Numbered from the stretch's first letter, positions 11,637 through 21,371 are shown. The stretch is 64,000 nucleotides of DNA from Solibacillus sp. FSL K6-1523 (GCF_038005225.1 NZ_JBBOSU010000001.1:298001-362000); one strand, 5' to 3'. Translations and numbers: made by a program. Notes: a model not told the origin generated them from the sequence alone.

Positions 11637-13277
11637 ATGAGAGAATTATTGAAATTGCAGCATGGGATGATTGAGTTAGCCGATCGAATCCTTTTTGAAA
11701 ATGTAAATGCGATGATTAAACAAGGTGAGGTCATTGGTATTATTGGGCGGAATGGGAGCGGGAAATCTACTTTATTAAATGTAATTGCAGGGGTGCAACC
11801 TTTTACGAATGGTCAGCAGAAATGGTTGCAACGGGATACTTCTGTTTATTTAGTGCAACAAGAAGAACAGCATTTTCAATCGGACGTAATAAGTGAGGTG
11901 GAATCTGTATTACTCGCAAAGTGGCAAGTGCCAGATATTTCATATGAGCAATTGAGTGGTGGAGAGCGATTGAAACGTCGGTTAGCGAAGGGATTTGCAC
12001 AAAAGCCGCAAATTTTATTATTAGATGAGCCGACCAACCATTTAGATGTGGAAAGTATGCAAAGTTTAATCGATCAAATTAAAGCGTATTCGGGGACGAT
12101 CATTGTTGTTTCGCACGACCGGTATTTCTTGGATGAGGTGACGACAAAAATATGGTCATTGGAACAGCAGCAATTTATCGAACAACAAGGCAATTACTCG
12201 CATTATATAGATGTTCGTGAACAGCGCCGCCTTACACAGCAACGTGCCTATGAGAAGCAGCAAAAGAAAGTTGATAAGCTGGAAAAACAAATGGACGCGC
12301 TCACCTCCTGGTCGCACAAGGCGCATCGTGATTCGACTAAGCAGGAATTTCCGAAAGAGTATTACCGGGTCAAAGCAAAGCGTATGGATGCCCAAGTGAA
12401 ATCGAAGCGAAAAATGATTGAAAAGGAAATTGAGAAAAATAAAGTTGAGCAAGTGGCGAATGAGCAATCAGTTAATTTTACATTGCAGGCGAATAGTAAG
12501 GTAGGTAAACGATTTTTACAGGCGAAAAATGTGTCGAAGTATTTTGGAGAGCGGCGTCTTTTTGAACGGGTTAATTTCACGATTTTACATGGCGAACGTG
12601 TGGCATTAGTAGGCGGAAATGGAAGTGGGAAAACAACTTTATTAAATATGATTTTGGGGCGAGAGAATTATGATGGTGAGCTGTCGTTTTCTCCAACGAC
12701 GAGCATCGGTTATTTAACGCAGGAAGTATTTGATTTGCCAGAGCATCAAACGCCTGCCATGCTTTTTCATCGTGATAATTTTGCAGACCGTGGACTTGTG
12801 CAAAATTTAATGCGGCATCTTGGCTTTCAAATGGAGCAGTGGGAGGAACCGATTGCCAATATGAGCATGGGGGAGCGCGTGAAATGTAAGCTCATGCAGT
12901 ATATTTTAGAGAATCGGGATGTGTTAATTTTAGATGAGCCGACAAACCATTTAGATTTACCGTCACGTGAGCAGTTGGAGAAGACACTTGCGGAGTATAA
13001 AGGGACTTTGATTTTTGTTTCGCATGACCAATATTTTGTTGATAAATTGGCGGATATGCATTTAGTTATTCAAGATGGTGTGATTCAAAAGAAGGCGGTT
13101 GGTCAATCGAATACGCAAAAGGATACAAAGGAAGAGCAGCTATTGCAGCTAGAAACGGCACGTCAGGAAGTGTTAGGGAAGTTGAGTTTCATGACGACAA
13201 AAGATCCAAGCTATTCGGAGTTGGATGCGCAATTTTTAGAGCTGACAAAGCAAATTAATGTGCTTAAGAAAAAATGA
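11637..13277 (+). CDS. vmlR: ABC-F ribosome-protection protein, VmlR type
   Basis: The protein is 546 aa with two ATPase domains and no membrane segment. Walker A motifs are at about 37-44 (GRNGSGKS) and 326-333 (GGNGSGKT). Walker B/ABC-F blocks read LLLDEPTNHLD and LILDEPTNHLD. Signatures are LSGGE and MSMGE. The interdomain linker (about 183-285) includes a tip with SWSHKAHRDSTKQE, the antibiotic-resistance region that reaches the peptidyl-transferase centre in this family. Length and sequence follow B. subtilis VmlR as I recall it (lincomycin, virginiamycin M, pleuromutilins). I chose the ATG at 11637, with GGGGG eight bases upstream. A TTG at 11595 is in frame but lies inside the attenuator terminator. 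The exact drug range cannot be read from sequence. Confidence 0.9.
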   Translation: MRELLKLQHGMIELADRILFENVNAMIKQGEVIGIIGRNGSGKSTLLNVIAGVQPFTNGQQKWLQRDTSVYLVQQEEQHFQSDVISEVESVLLAKWQVPDISYEQLSGGERLKRRLAKGFAQKPQILLLDEPTNHLDVESMQSLIDQIKAYSGTIIVVSHDRYFLDEVTTKIWSLEQQQFIEQQGNYSHYIDVREQRRLTQQRAYEKQQKKVDKLEKQMDALTSWSHKAHRDSTKQEFPKEYYRVKAKRMDAQVKSKRKMIEKEIEKNKVEQVANEQSVNFTLQANSKVGKRFLQAKNVSKYFGERRLFERVNFTILHGERVALVGGNGSGKTTLLNMILGRENYDGELSFSPTTSIGYLTQEVFDLPEHQTPAMLFHRDNFADRGLVQNLMRHLGFQMEQWEEPIANMSMGERVKCKLMQYILENRDVLILDEPTNHLDLPSREQLEKTLAEYKGTLIFVSHDQYFVDKLADMHLVIQDGVIQKKAVGQSNTQKDTKEEQLLQLETARQEVLGKLSFMTTKDPSYSELDAQFLELTKQINVLKKK

Positions 13278-13282
13278 TTTTA

Positions 13283-13315
13283 TGAGAGGGTGGAGATTTC
13301 CGCCTTCCTTTTTTA
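13283..13315 (+). terminator. Terminator of the ABC-F gene
   Basis: The stem GAGGGTGGA/TCCGCCTTC (with G-U pairs) is followed by TTTTTT, just past the stop at 13277. Confidence 0.65.
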
Positions 13316-13444
13316 GTTGGTGAACTTTTTAAAAGGAAATTCCAAATTCTATCCAATATGTTATTCTAAATTTAGTGATAAATGTCGATATAAAGAGTAA
13401 TGACGATTAATACATAAAGAAATTGAAGAGGGGCTGTTAATAAG

Positions 13445-16400
13445 ATGAATCAATCTAAAAAGATACTTGCTGCAATGCTCGCAATTCCTGCGACGGTAAT
13501 TGTTGCTGGGGAAGTGCAAGCGGCGGACGTAACATCCACGTTTGAAATTAAAAATAGCTTTGTTGGAACTATGAATGCAACGGAGAATACAAGTGAGAAG
13601 ATAATTACTGCTACAACGAAAGATCAGTTGAAAAACGGTATTTTAGCTGAAATGGAGAAATTCACAGAAGGATTTACAGTTACTTATACAGCCTCAGATA
13701 TTGCAACAGCTGAAAAAGATACGAGAGAAATCTTTGAAGGTTTGAAAAAAAATATAAACGGTACAACAACAATTGATACTGCTTCAATTGATAATACGAT
13801 GCTGTATGGAATGTTTAATAATGTTCATGTAAAGGCTACAGAAATAAAAACAGGTGAAAGTGTAACTTCTGTGAAATTAGAGTTTTCTTTTAAATATTTT
13901 GCAGATGAAACGAGTTCAGCTGAATTTAATCGATTAGTAAATGATTTGACAGGAAATACTGATAAATCAATTTTAACGAGTGCCAATACGGATATAAAAA
14001 AAGTAAAGGCGATTCATGATTATATAATTAAAAGATCTCATGTTTCAACTGATCATAGCCTTACGTTGGAAAAAGGCGGCTCTCCCCATGCATATGCACT
14101 TTGGACATATAAGCTTTTAAAAGAGGCTAAGATAGAGGTTCGTTACGTATCGGGTATGTCTAATGGGAAGAAACATTCATGGAATTTAGTAAAAGTGGGG
14201 ACTGAATGGTATCACTTAGATATAGCGGCTAATGACGATTCAAAGAAAGATAGTAAAGATATTAAATACCGTTATTTCTTAGCAGCTAATAAAACAATAA
14301 TTGATAAGCGCGAAATTACGTATGGAGAAGTTCCAAGCTTAGGGTGGGGTGAGGCTTATACGGCTTTTGAAAAGATCGAAAACCCTGCACAAGCGGACAA
14401 TGTAATGTATTATGCAAATAAAGCTAGTAATAGTGAGATTTTAAAACTGGAATTAGACAATTCGGGAGGAATATCTGTAAAAACACCTCCAAACATTTCG
14501 GGGGCAACATCCGGATTTGGAAAGATACTTTATTATAATTCAACATCTGCGGACAGTACTAGAATTACGACAAACGAGTATTTATATTTCATCAATGATG
14601 CAAAAAGCAAACATTTATATCAATACGATATTACTAATGAAAAATTGCAGTTAATAATAGAAGAACCAATTGAATCAATTTCAATAATAGCTGACAAGTT
14701 AGAATATAAACCAATAAATGGTTTGAAAAAACAGATAGATTTAAATGAATTTAAGGATTTTAATAGACAAGAAGTAGATAAGGTTATTCAAGCAATTAAA
14801 GGCTTAAATTATAATGGTTACACAAATTTTAATGAATTAAAAAGTGCAGTTACATCAGCAGATACTGCATTCATTAATCTAGGTAAAGATAAGCAAGCTT
14901 TAATCCCCGCTGGAATCGAAGAGATATTAAAAGAATATAATAAAGCAGTTATAGATATTGAAAGAATTCAAAGTAAAATTAATAGTTTAGATTTAGATAA
15001 CGGATCTTCTAAGGTAGATGTTTCAAATGTAAGAAATGAATTGAATCAACTTAATTCAATTCATAAGAAATTTGTTAATGATGCGAATTTAATTACTCAA
15101 GAAAAGCGAATTGAAGCTACAGATTTAGCGGAACGTGTCCAAAAAGTAACCGAAGCAATCAAAAAATTATCAGATAATTCAACATACGCCGAAGTAAAAC
15201 TAGTACATGAACAATATATCGCGCTTGGTGTTGCAACATCACAAGTAACAAATAAAGATGAATTGCTAAAATTATGGGATAAGGTAGGTACAGAGAAAGC
15301 CGCCATTGACCACGTCAACAAATTAATAGAGGAACTTAGCCTAAAATCAAAAAAAGAAGACTTCCAAAAAGCTCAAGAAGCATACGACAATCTTCCGCCA
15401 ACCTCAAAAGAGTTAGTAAAGGACTACGGCAAAATTGAGCGGCTGTTAAAGGAGCTTGATGGCAAAGAAGCGGAATTAGCAGACCAAGAAGCAGCCCGTC
15501 TAGTAGAAGAAAAGATCAATGCACTGAATGACGAATCGACGCCAACAGCCATTGCGGAAGTACGCGTGGCATACGAAGCATTAAACGAAAACGCAAAAAA
15601 ATTAGTGTCCAAAAAAATGTACGACTTGCTTGTCTTTTATGAAAACAGCATGAAAGAACAAGCGGACCAAGCGAAAAAAGAGGCGCAAGTCGTTATTGAC
15701 CGCATTAATCGCATTACAAATAATTATACAGAAGCTCAAATTAAAGATGTTCGACTGGCATATAATACGCTTAGTGATTTGGCGAAAACTTATGTCGCGA
15801 ATTTGCAAAAATTAATTGATGCGGAAGCGTATATTTTATATCAAAATACTGTTGTCAAAGAAGCAAAGTTGGAGGCAGCGGCATTTGATGAATATATGGC
15901 GAACCTTGATAGGAATTCATCAAAATCAAAAATTGCGAAGGCGCGTGAGTATTACAAATCATTATCCAAAGAGGCAAAAAAACATGTTAAAATGTACGAA
16001 AAGTTACGTCGCCTTGAAACGATGTGGAAAGATGAAGATTATTTAGGATTAATTTTTACGTATTACCCAGATTACATTGATGAGATTAAACCAGGGGGCA
16101 TTGAACTAGAGGAATCAGAGTATGACCCGTTATATATTCCAGATGATTCGGATTCCTTTGCGTATTTTAAGCCAGATGCAGCGTGGTCACCATATGAGGA
16201 AATGGCTTATTATAATGGTCGATATACGACAAAGATTGAGGCTTCACAAGTTAAAAATGTGGTAGATAAAACGATGATGTTGACAGCGGAAGGAATCGAA
16301 ATATTAATTCCGACAGCGGATATTAAAGGGACATCTGCAACGGTTGGCGTGTCCATGAGTGTAGACAATGATAAATTAGTCATTAGCTTTACAGAAGGGA

Positions 16401-17143
16401 AAGCGACAAAAGTATTTTCAGAATTCGTCGAGATTCGAATTCCAATGCGTACATTAGGCGGGAATTCATCAATGGCTGTGCAGCGTGCCGATAATAGCGG
16501 GACAACACCAGCAAGCTATAAAGTGGAAGGCTCTACTTTTGTTATTCGCACAAAAGTAGGCGGCACTTTTACAGCGAGCACAAGTACAACAAAGTATTCG
16601 GATTTAGCGTCAGCGAGCACGAGTGCGGCAGGTATTCGTGAATTAGCGAAGCGCGGTATTACGTATTCGACATCGGGTAAAGCCGTTATTCCAAATAAAA
16701 ATGTGTCACGTGCAGACGTTGCAACATTACTTGCAAAAGCGCTTGATGTTTCAAGTACGAAAGCGACAAAATATACAGATTTAAAGTCGACGGTACCTTC
16801 AAGATACGTACAAGGTTTATTAGAAGCAGGTGTTATGAGCGGTGTGACGGCGCAACAATTTAGTCCGCATAGTGCAGTAAGTCGTCAGGAAGCAGCGATT
16901 ATTATTGCCAATATGTACCGCTATTTAAATCAAGATTTATCATTAGCTTATAATGAATTAAAGACAAACTTTAGGGACGTTTCCCATTTAACGTATGAAG
17001 CACGTCAAAGCATCGCCATTTTAGAGTTGTTTGGTGTTGTAGACGGCACAGCTTCAAATAAATTTAATCCAGACCAAAAGTTAACGAGAGCCGAGTTTGC
17101 TGAAATGCTTTACAACGCATTAAATACAATCGACTATTTATAA
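13445..17143 (+). CDS. Large SLH-anchored surface protein with a degenerate transglutaminase-like domain
   Basis: The protein is 1232 aa. A signal peptide ends near VQA-AD (about residue 26). A transglutaminase-like domain spans about 175-285 (VKAIHDYIIK..., KKHSWNLV..., EWYHLDIA). In active members the nucleophile sits in a GVCxGYA motif; here the same place reads GGSPHAYA (about 209-216), so the Cys is absent while His (about 242) and Asp (about 259) remain. A helical, charged region (about 440-860) contains degenerate repeats of the VRxAYxxLxxxAKxxV type. A beta-rich region follows, then three SLH domains at about 1055-1232. It is probably a structural or ligand-binding wall protein. The ATG at 13445 has GAGGGG upstream. 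Its SLH anchor is C-terminal, unlike the other SLH protein here. Confidence 0.85.
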   Translation: MNQSKKILAAMLAIPATVIVAGEVQAADVTSTFEIKNSFVGTMNATENTSEKIITATTKDQLKNGILAEMEKFTEGFTVTYTASDIATAEKDTREIFEGLKKNINGTTTIDTASIDNTMLYGMFNNVHVKATEIKTGESVTSVKLEFSFKYFADETSSAEFNRLVNDLTGNTDKSILTSANTDIKKVKAIHDYIIKRSHVSTDHSLTLEKGGSPHAYALWTYKLLKEAKIEVRYVSGMSNGKKHSWNLVKVGTEWYHLDIAANDDSKKDSKDIKYRYFLAANKTIIDKREITYGEVPSLGWGEAYTAFEKIENPAQADNVMYYANKASNSEILKLELDNSGGISVKTPPNISGATSGFGKILYYNSTSADSTRITTNEYLYFINDAKSKHLYQYDITNEKLQLIIEEPIESISIIADKLEYKPINGLKKQIDLNEFKDFNRQEVDKVIQAIKGLNYNGYTNFNELKSAVTSADTAFINLGKDKQALIPAGIEEILKEYNKAVIDIERIQSKINSLDLDNGSSKVDVSNVRNELNQLNSIHKKFVNDANLITQEKRIEATDLAERVQKVTEAIKKLSDNSTYAEVKLVHEQYIALGVATSQVTNKDELLKLWDKVGTEKAAIDHVNKLIEELSLKSKKEDFQKAQEAYDNLPPTSKELVKDYGKIERLLKELDGKEAELADQEAARLVEEKINALNDESTPTAIAEVRVAYEALNENAKKLVSKKMYDLLVFYENSMKEQADQAKKEAQVVIDRINRITNNYTEAQIKDVRLAYNTLSDLAKTYVANLQKLIDAEAYILYQNTVVKEAKLEAAAFDEYMANLDRNSSKSKIAKAREYYKSLSKEAKKHVKMYEKLRRLETMWKDEDYLGLIFTYYPDYIDEIKPGGIELEESEYDPLYIPDDSDSFAYFKPDAAWSPYEEMAYYNGRYTTKIEASQVKNVVDKTMMLTAEGIEILIPTADIKGTSATVGVSMSVDNDKLVISFTEGKATKVFSEFVEIRIPMRTLGGNSSMAVQRADNSGTTPASYKVEGSTFVIRTKVGGTFTASTSTTKYSDLASASTSAAGIRELAKRGITYSTSGKAVIPNKNVSRADVATLLAKALDVSSTKATKYTDLKSTVPSRYVQGLLEAGVMSGVTAQQFSPHSAVSRQEAAIIIANMYRYLNQDLSLAYNELKTNFRDVSHLTYEARQSIAILELFGVVDGTASNKFNPDQKLTRAEFAEMLYNALNTIDYL

Positions 17144-17153
17144 AATTGACGAT

Positions 17154-17185
17154 AAAAGCACAGCGTATGGAGCGCTGTGCTTTTG
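17154..17185 (+). terminator. Terminator of the large SLH gene
   Basis: AAAAGCACAGCG pairs with CGCTGTGCTTTT around a short loop. It is palindromic and could serve both strands. Confidence 0.8.
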
Positions 17186-17270
17186 TATTTGAATTTGGCG
17201 GATCATAAAAAACTGCGCTATAATTAGTAAATAGAAGAATATGGATGTAATTTTGAGGGAGGGCTGCATT

Positions 17271-18206
17271 GTGGAATATTTATCTATGATTTTTTTCAAA
17301 ATCGTTTCGCCTATATTAATACTGCTTTTCATTGGCGCCATTTTACAGAAGAAGTTCAACTTTAATTTAAAGGCATTATCACATTTAATTACGTATTGCT
17401 TTATGCCGGCAGCTGTCTTTATTAATATTTATGAAACGTCGATTGAAGTGAGCGTTATCGGGCAAATTACGCTCTTTATTGTACTTTTTATGGGGTGTCA
17501 AATGCTATTAAGTCAATTGTTAGCAAAACTATTAAAACTTGAACGTAAAGAAGCGGCTGTGTTTAAAAATAGTGTCGTGCTCATCAACTCAGGAAATTAC
17601 GGCATCCCAGTCGCACAAATGATTTTTGCGACAAACCCAATTGGTGTATCGATTCAAGTTATTATGGTGATATTTCAAAATATGGTGACATATACATATG
17701 GGCTGTACAATTTAATTTCCTCTACGAAGTCAGGTATCGCGATTGTCCTTGATTTTTTGAAGATGCCGATTGTACATGCGCTTATTTTAGGCGGAGTGCT
17801 TAATTACTTTAATGTACCGATACCCGAAACATTTAGCATTCCTCTTGCGCATATTGCAAATGGATTTGTGGCGGTTGCATTAATTACACTAGGTGCGCAG
17901 CTTTCTCAAATTGAAATGCGTTCAATGTTTAATAAAATGATTTTTGTAAGTTGCTTTACACGCTTAATTGTAGGGCCGGCTATTGCATTGCTTATTATTT
18001 ACACGCTTGGATTAGACGGTGTCGTTGCACAATCATTATTTATTGCGAGTGCATTTCCAACGTCACGCAATAGTGCTAGCCTTGCATTGGAATATGATAT
18101 TGATTCAGATACTGCGGCACAAACAGTATTATTTTCAACGATTATTAGCTGCCTCACAGTGACGGTCGTTATTTACATGTCGAATTTTTTATTTGCAGTC
18201 AACTAA
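17271..18206 (+). CDS. AEC-family (auxin efflux carrier/malate permease) transporter
   Basis: An integral membrane protein of 311 aa with about ten hydrophobic helices. It shows the family's N-terminal IVSPILILLFIGAIL segment and a C-terminal PTSRNSASLALEYD loop before the last helices. AEC permeases export or exchange small organic acids; the substrate cannot be told from sequence. I chose the GTG at 17271, with GAGGGAGGG about 7 nt upstream. An earlier in-frame ATG (17241) would place this ribosome-binding site inside the gene. It is monocistronic, with terminators on both sides. Confidence 0.83.
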   Translation: MEYLSMIFFKIVSPILILLFIGAILQKKFNFNLKALSHLITYCFMPAAVFINIYETSIEVSVIGQITLFIVLFMGCQMLLSQLLAKLLKLERKEAAVFKNSVVLINSGNYGIPVAQMIFATNPIGVSIQVIMVIFQNMVTYTYGLYNLISSTKSGIAIVLDFLKMPIVHALILGGVLNYFNVPIPETFSIPLAHIANGFVAVALITLGAQLSQIEMRSMFNKMIFVSCFTRLIVGPAIALLIIYTLGLDGVVAQSLFIASAFPTSRNSASLALEYDIDSDTAAQTVLFSTIISCLTVTVVIYMSNFLFAVN

Positions 18207-18233
18207 GGGGCTTTTGTCTCTTAGTTTTTTTAT
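18203..18233 (+). terminator. Terminator of the AEC permease gene
   Basis: The stem ACTAAG/CTTAGT is followed by a run of seven T. It overlaps the stop codon. Confidence 0.65.
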
Positions 18234-18347
18234 ATATTTTTATGAGGTTTCGAGTAAATTTAATCATCTACATCATCTAATTACCATTTATGTATAAATT
18301 ATAATAATTTATGTTGAAATTAACTCTTTAATGCAACATAATTATTT

Positions 18348-18366
18348 ATGATAGCGTTACTATCAT
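18348..18366. promoter_or_regulatory. Candidate operator palindrome before the flavoprotein gene
   Basis: ATGATAG-CGTTA-CTATCAT is a perfect 7-bp inverted repeat with a 5-bp centre, directly upstream of the ribosome-binding site of the gene at 18389. The TetR regulator at 20553 is the obvious candidate. It could also be read as a poor cre-like site. Confidence 0.4.
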
Positions 18367-18388
18367 TTCGTAAAGGGGAGAGAGTGCG

Positions 18389-20029
18389 ATGCAAAACATT
18401 CAATGGGAAAAAGAAGTAGATGTGATCGTTCTAGGGACAGGGGGCGCGGCATTATCGGCAGCAGTTGCAGCAGCAGATAATGGTGCATCTGTATTAGTAC
18501 TTGAGAAAACGCATCAAATTGGTGGTACAACAGCTTACTCTGGCGGTGTACCATGGGTTCCATTAAATCACTATATGAAAGATCAAGGCTTCTCGGATAA
18601 CCGTGAGCAAGTAATTGCATTTATAAAACGATTAACTCTTGGTCGTGCAGAAGAAAGCATGATTGAGCGATTTGTAGATAAAGGTCATGAAATATTCAAG
18701 TTTTTAGATGAAGAGGCGCAAGTTCGTTTTAAAACGCCAAAAAAATATCCAGAATATTACCGAAATTTAGATGAAGCATTAAAAGATGGGACACGTTCAC
18801 TCGATCCAGTACCGTTTAACTTAAATTTGATTGGTGAGTGGGGCATGCATTTACGCCAAAATCCAATTTTCCCACCACTAACATTGGAAGAAGGCGGTGC
18901 GATTGGTGGCATTGATTTCACAGTAGTTGCGGAGCGTATGCAAAATAATATTGTAACGATGGGGCGCTCACTAGTTGCTTCTTTATTTAAAGCGTGTTTA
19001 GATCGCGGAGTTGAAACGATATTAAATACTGCAGGTAAAGAACTTGTAATGGGGGAAAATGGGGAAGTAATTGGCTTAATTGCCGAAACTTTAGAAGGTG
19101 AGAAGAAATACTTCAAAGCTAATAATGGTATCATTTTAGCTTCAGGTGGCTTTGAGTGGAATAAACAATTAACGAAAGCATTTTTAAAAATGGATATTAC
19201 ACACCCTGTTTCACCTCCAGGAAATGAAGGTGATGCGTTAATGATGGCGATGAAAGCTGGCGCGGCACTTGATAATATGAGTGAAGCTTGGTGGTATCCA
19301 GCAATGGTTGACCCAACATTCGAGTATGAGGACAATGTGATGGCGCAATTAGGTGGCGGACGTAATGGTCCGAACTCAATTGTTGTTAACAAGCATGGTC
19401 GTCGTTTTACACATGAAGGAACAACTTATAATGATATGCCACGTACATTCTTTAACTTTGATCCGGTGAATATTGAATTCCCGAATGAAGCGCCGGTATG
19501 GCTAATATTTGATCAGCAGTTGAAGGATCGTGAACTTATTATTACAATGACACCGGGCGATCCTGCTCCGGATTGGGTAGACCAAGCACCGACATTACAA
19601 GAGTTAGCTGCAAAAGTAGGCGTGAATGCGGAAAACTTAGTGGATGAAGTTGCAAAGTGGAACACGTATTGTGATCAGCAGGAAGATCCAGATTTCCACC
19701 GCGGTACGATTCAATTTGAAAACTTAACAGGTGGCGGTGGAAACCCTGAGGCAAACCTTGGGAAAATTGAAAAGGGACCATTCTATGCATTACCAATCTA
19801 TTTAGGTGCACTAGGTACAAATGGCGGACCGAAAATTGATGAAAATGGACGAGTACTCAATTTTGCGGGGCAACCAATTCAAGGTTTATATGCAGCAGGC
19901 AATGCATCTGCCAACCCACTTGGTCCAATATATCCAAGTGCAGGGGGAACAATTGGACCTGCGATGGTATTCGGTTTCTTAGCAGGAGAACATGCAGCAA
20001 AAACAAATTTAATTAAAAGTGAGGTCTAA
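18389..20029 (+). CDS. FAD-dependent oxidoreductase, fumarate reductase/KstD-like flavoprotein
   Basis: The 546-aa protein starts with a Rossmann FAD motif (VIVLGTGGAALSAAVAAADNG, about 13-33) and continues LEKTHQIGGTTAYSGG. It closes with GLYAAGNASANPLGPIYPSAGGTIGPAMVFGFLA, the typical C-terminal FAD/substrate block of 3-ketosteroid-delta1-dehydrogenase-like flavoproteins. Family members remove hydrogens from, or reduce, a double bond next to a carbonyl; the substrate here is unknown. No signal peptide is seen, so it is probably cytoplasmic. The ribosome-binding site GGGGAGAG precedes the ATG. The gene is followed at once by a CoxG-like gene, with a convergent TetR gene beyond. Confidence 0.82.
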   Translation: MQNIQWEKEVDVIVLGTGGAALSAAVAAADNGASVLVLEKTHQIGGTTAYSGGVPWVPLNHYMKDQGFSDNREQVIAFIKRLTLGRAEESMIERFVDKGHEIFKFLDEEAQVRFKTPKKYPEYYRNLDEALKDGTRSLDPVPFNLNLIGEWGMHLRQNPIFPPLTLEEGGAIGGIDFTVVAERMQNNIVTMGRSLVASLFKACLDRGVETILNTAGKELVMGENGEVIGLIAETLEGEKKYFKANNGIILASGGFEWNKQLTKAFLKMDITHPVSPPGNEGDALMMAMKAGAALDNMSEAWWYPAMVDPTFEYEDNVMAQLGGGRNGPNSIVVNKHGRRFTHEGTTYNDMPRTFFNFDPVNIEFPNEAPVWLIFDQQLKDRELIITMTPGDPAPDWVDQAPTLQELAAKVGVNAENLVDEVAKWNTYCDQQEDPDFHRGTIQFENLTGGGGNPEANLGKIEKGPFYALPIYLGALGTNGGPKIDENGRVLNFAGQPIQGLYAAGNASANPLGPIYPSAGGTIGPAMVFGFLAGEHAAKTNLIKSEV

Positions 20030-20033
20030 AAAT

Positions 20034-20489
20034 ATGCCACAAGGAACACATACGTTAAGCGTACCACTGAATATTGAAACGATTTGGGAATTCGTACAAG
20101 ATATGAATAACTGGGCACCATTAGTACCAGGCTATATTGAACATGAAATTATTAACGACCGTGAATCAACATGGGCTTTTAAAGGTGACTTAGGTTTCAT
20201 GAAGAAAACGGTAAAGTTAAAAATTGATATTAAAGAATGGAATGAGCCTTCAGAAGTTATTTTTGACTTAGCAGGATTGTCGGATAATTTTAAAGGTGGC
20301 GGTTATTTCAAAGCTGAGAAAATTAGTGATAATGAAACGCTGATGACAGGAAACTTAGATATTACAGCTGGTGGTATGATGGGTCCGATGGTCAATCAAA
20401 TTTTAGTGAAATTCGTGCCACAAACCGCAACAGAATTAACTGAGGCCATCGTGACAAAATTACGCGAAGATAATAACGTGCCGGTATAA
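20034..20489 (+). CDS. CoxG-like SRPBCC-fold protein
   Basis: The 151-aa protein has the START/Bet v 1-like fold pattern of the CO-dehydrogenase subunit G (CoxG) family: an N-terminal GTHTLSVPLNIETIWEFVQDMNNWAPLVPG, a beta-rich middle and a C-terminal helix. CoxG-like proteins bind hydrophobic ligands or anchor redox enzymes at the membrane. It starts 4 nt after the flavoprotein stop, with GTGAGG as ribosome-binding site, so the two are co-translated and probably act together. An ATT codon upstream was not accepted as a start. No CO-dehydrogenase genes are nearby, so a role with the flavoprotein is inferred. Confidence 0.78.
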   Translation: MPQGTHTLSVPLNIETIWEFVQDMNNWAPLVPGYIEHEIINDRESTWAFKGDLGFMKKTVKLKIDIKEWNEPSEVIFDLAGLSDNFKGGGYFKAEKISDNETLMTGNLDITAGGMMGPMVNQILVKFVPQTATELTEAIVTKLREDNNVPV

Positions 20490-20499
20490 TTTGAACACG

Positions 20500-20538
20500 A
20501 AAACACCATTTTGATGTACTCAGTCAAAATGGTGTTTT
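20500..20538. terminator. Bidirectional terminator
   Basis: AAAACACCATTTTGA pairs with TCAAAATGGTGTTTT between the convergent CoxG-like and TetR genes. Confidence 0.85.
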
Positions 20539-20552
20539 GCTAGTGCAATCAA

Positions 20553-21182
20553 TTAGTTGTGTGTACCCGTTTTGAAATAGAACATGATAATCGACTTTAA
20601 TTGGGATAGCTGTTCTTTTGTCGGAGTAGAGACGGTAACATCGGATAAAAGCGAGTTAAAAGCGTGTTTTTTAATTGCAGTTCCAAATAGATTCATAATC
20701 GTAATCGCATTCATTTGACCAGCAGAATCCAGTGAAATAGAACCATCTTGTACTCCCTCTTGAATGGATTGATTCACTATGTATCCGATTTTTGTATACG
20801 TATTATAAATTTCCTCGATCAAAGGCTTTTCCATAGGATTATAAGCAATAAAATGTTCGAAGCTTTCTAATAACGTGACGGCTTCGCGATTGGCGGAAAA
20901 AAGATAGTCGATATATGCATCTAATATGGCATCCATTTTTTCATAACCTGAAAGTGATAATGCTGCGATTGTTTCAAATCGCGGAACCATTTCTTCAATG
21001 ACCTCTTTGACGACCTCAATAATTAAAAGCTCTTTTTTCGGAAAGTAACGGAATACAGTGGCAACCCCGACCCTAGATTCATCTGCAATTTTTTGCATTG
21101 TTGTTTTCTCGAAGCCATATTCCGAAAATAATTTATTCGCAGCAGCAAGCATTTGTTGTCTTTTTACTTGTTTGTATTGCAA
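20553..21182 (-). CDS. TetR/AcrR-family transcriptional regulator
   Basis: The protein is 209 aa. The N-terminal helix-turn-helix spans about residues 20-45 (GFEKTTMQKIADESRVGVATVFRYFPKKELL), the canonical TetR pattern. The C-terminal ligand domain is variable. I chose a TTG at 21182 because GAGGTG sits 6 nt before it. A GTG at 21191 is in frame but is part of that ribosome-binding site. It is convergent with the flavoprotein/CoxG pair and probably regulates it, possibly through the palindrome at 18348-18366; this is not shown by the sequence. Confidence 0.85.
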   Translation of the reverse strand: MQYKQVKRQQMLAAANKLFSEYGFEKTTMQKIADESRVGVATVFRYFPKKELLIIEVVKEVIEEMVPRFETIAALSLSGYEKMDAILDAYIDYLFSANREAVTLLESFEHFIAYNPMEKPLIEEIYNTYTKIGYIVNQSIQEGVQDGSISLDSAGQMNAITIMNLFGTAIKKHAFNSLLSDVTVSTPTKEQLSQLKSIIMFYFKTGTHN

Positions 21183-21308
21183 TAATTTCACCTCAAAGCT
21201 GTTTTATTCATTATTGAATAGAGCGGAATAGAATTGATCTCAAGTCGCCCGTGTTATTCTAATATACCTAAATTCTATTAAAATTGGAATTTCCTTTGGG
21301 GAAAATGA

Positions 21309-21354
21309 AAGAAGCTGTAAAGAAACCCTAATTGATAGGATTTTTTACAGCTTC
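21309..21354 (-). terminator. Terminator of the catalase gene
   Basis: GAAGCTGTAAA pairs with TTTACAGCTTC; on the minus strand it is followed by a T-rich stretch. It lies just past the stop at 21372. Confidence 0.65.
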
Positions 21355-21371
21355 AAAATAAATAGTAGTTG

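Noticed and set aside
18757-19392. A 211-codon antisense frame inside the flavoprotein gene
   Set aside because: It is the mirror of a strongly conserved coding region with no start signal; the flavoprotein reading is certain.
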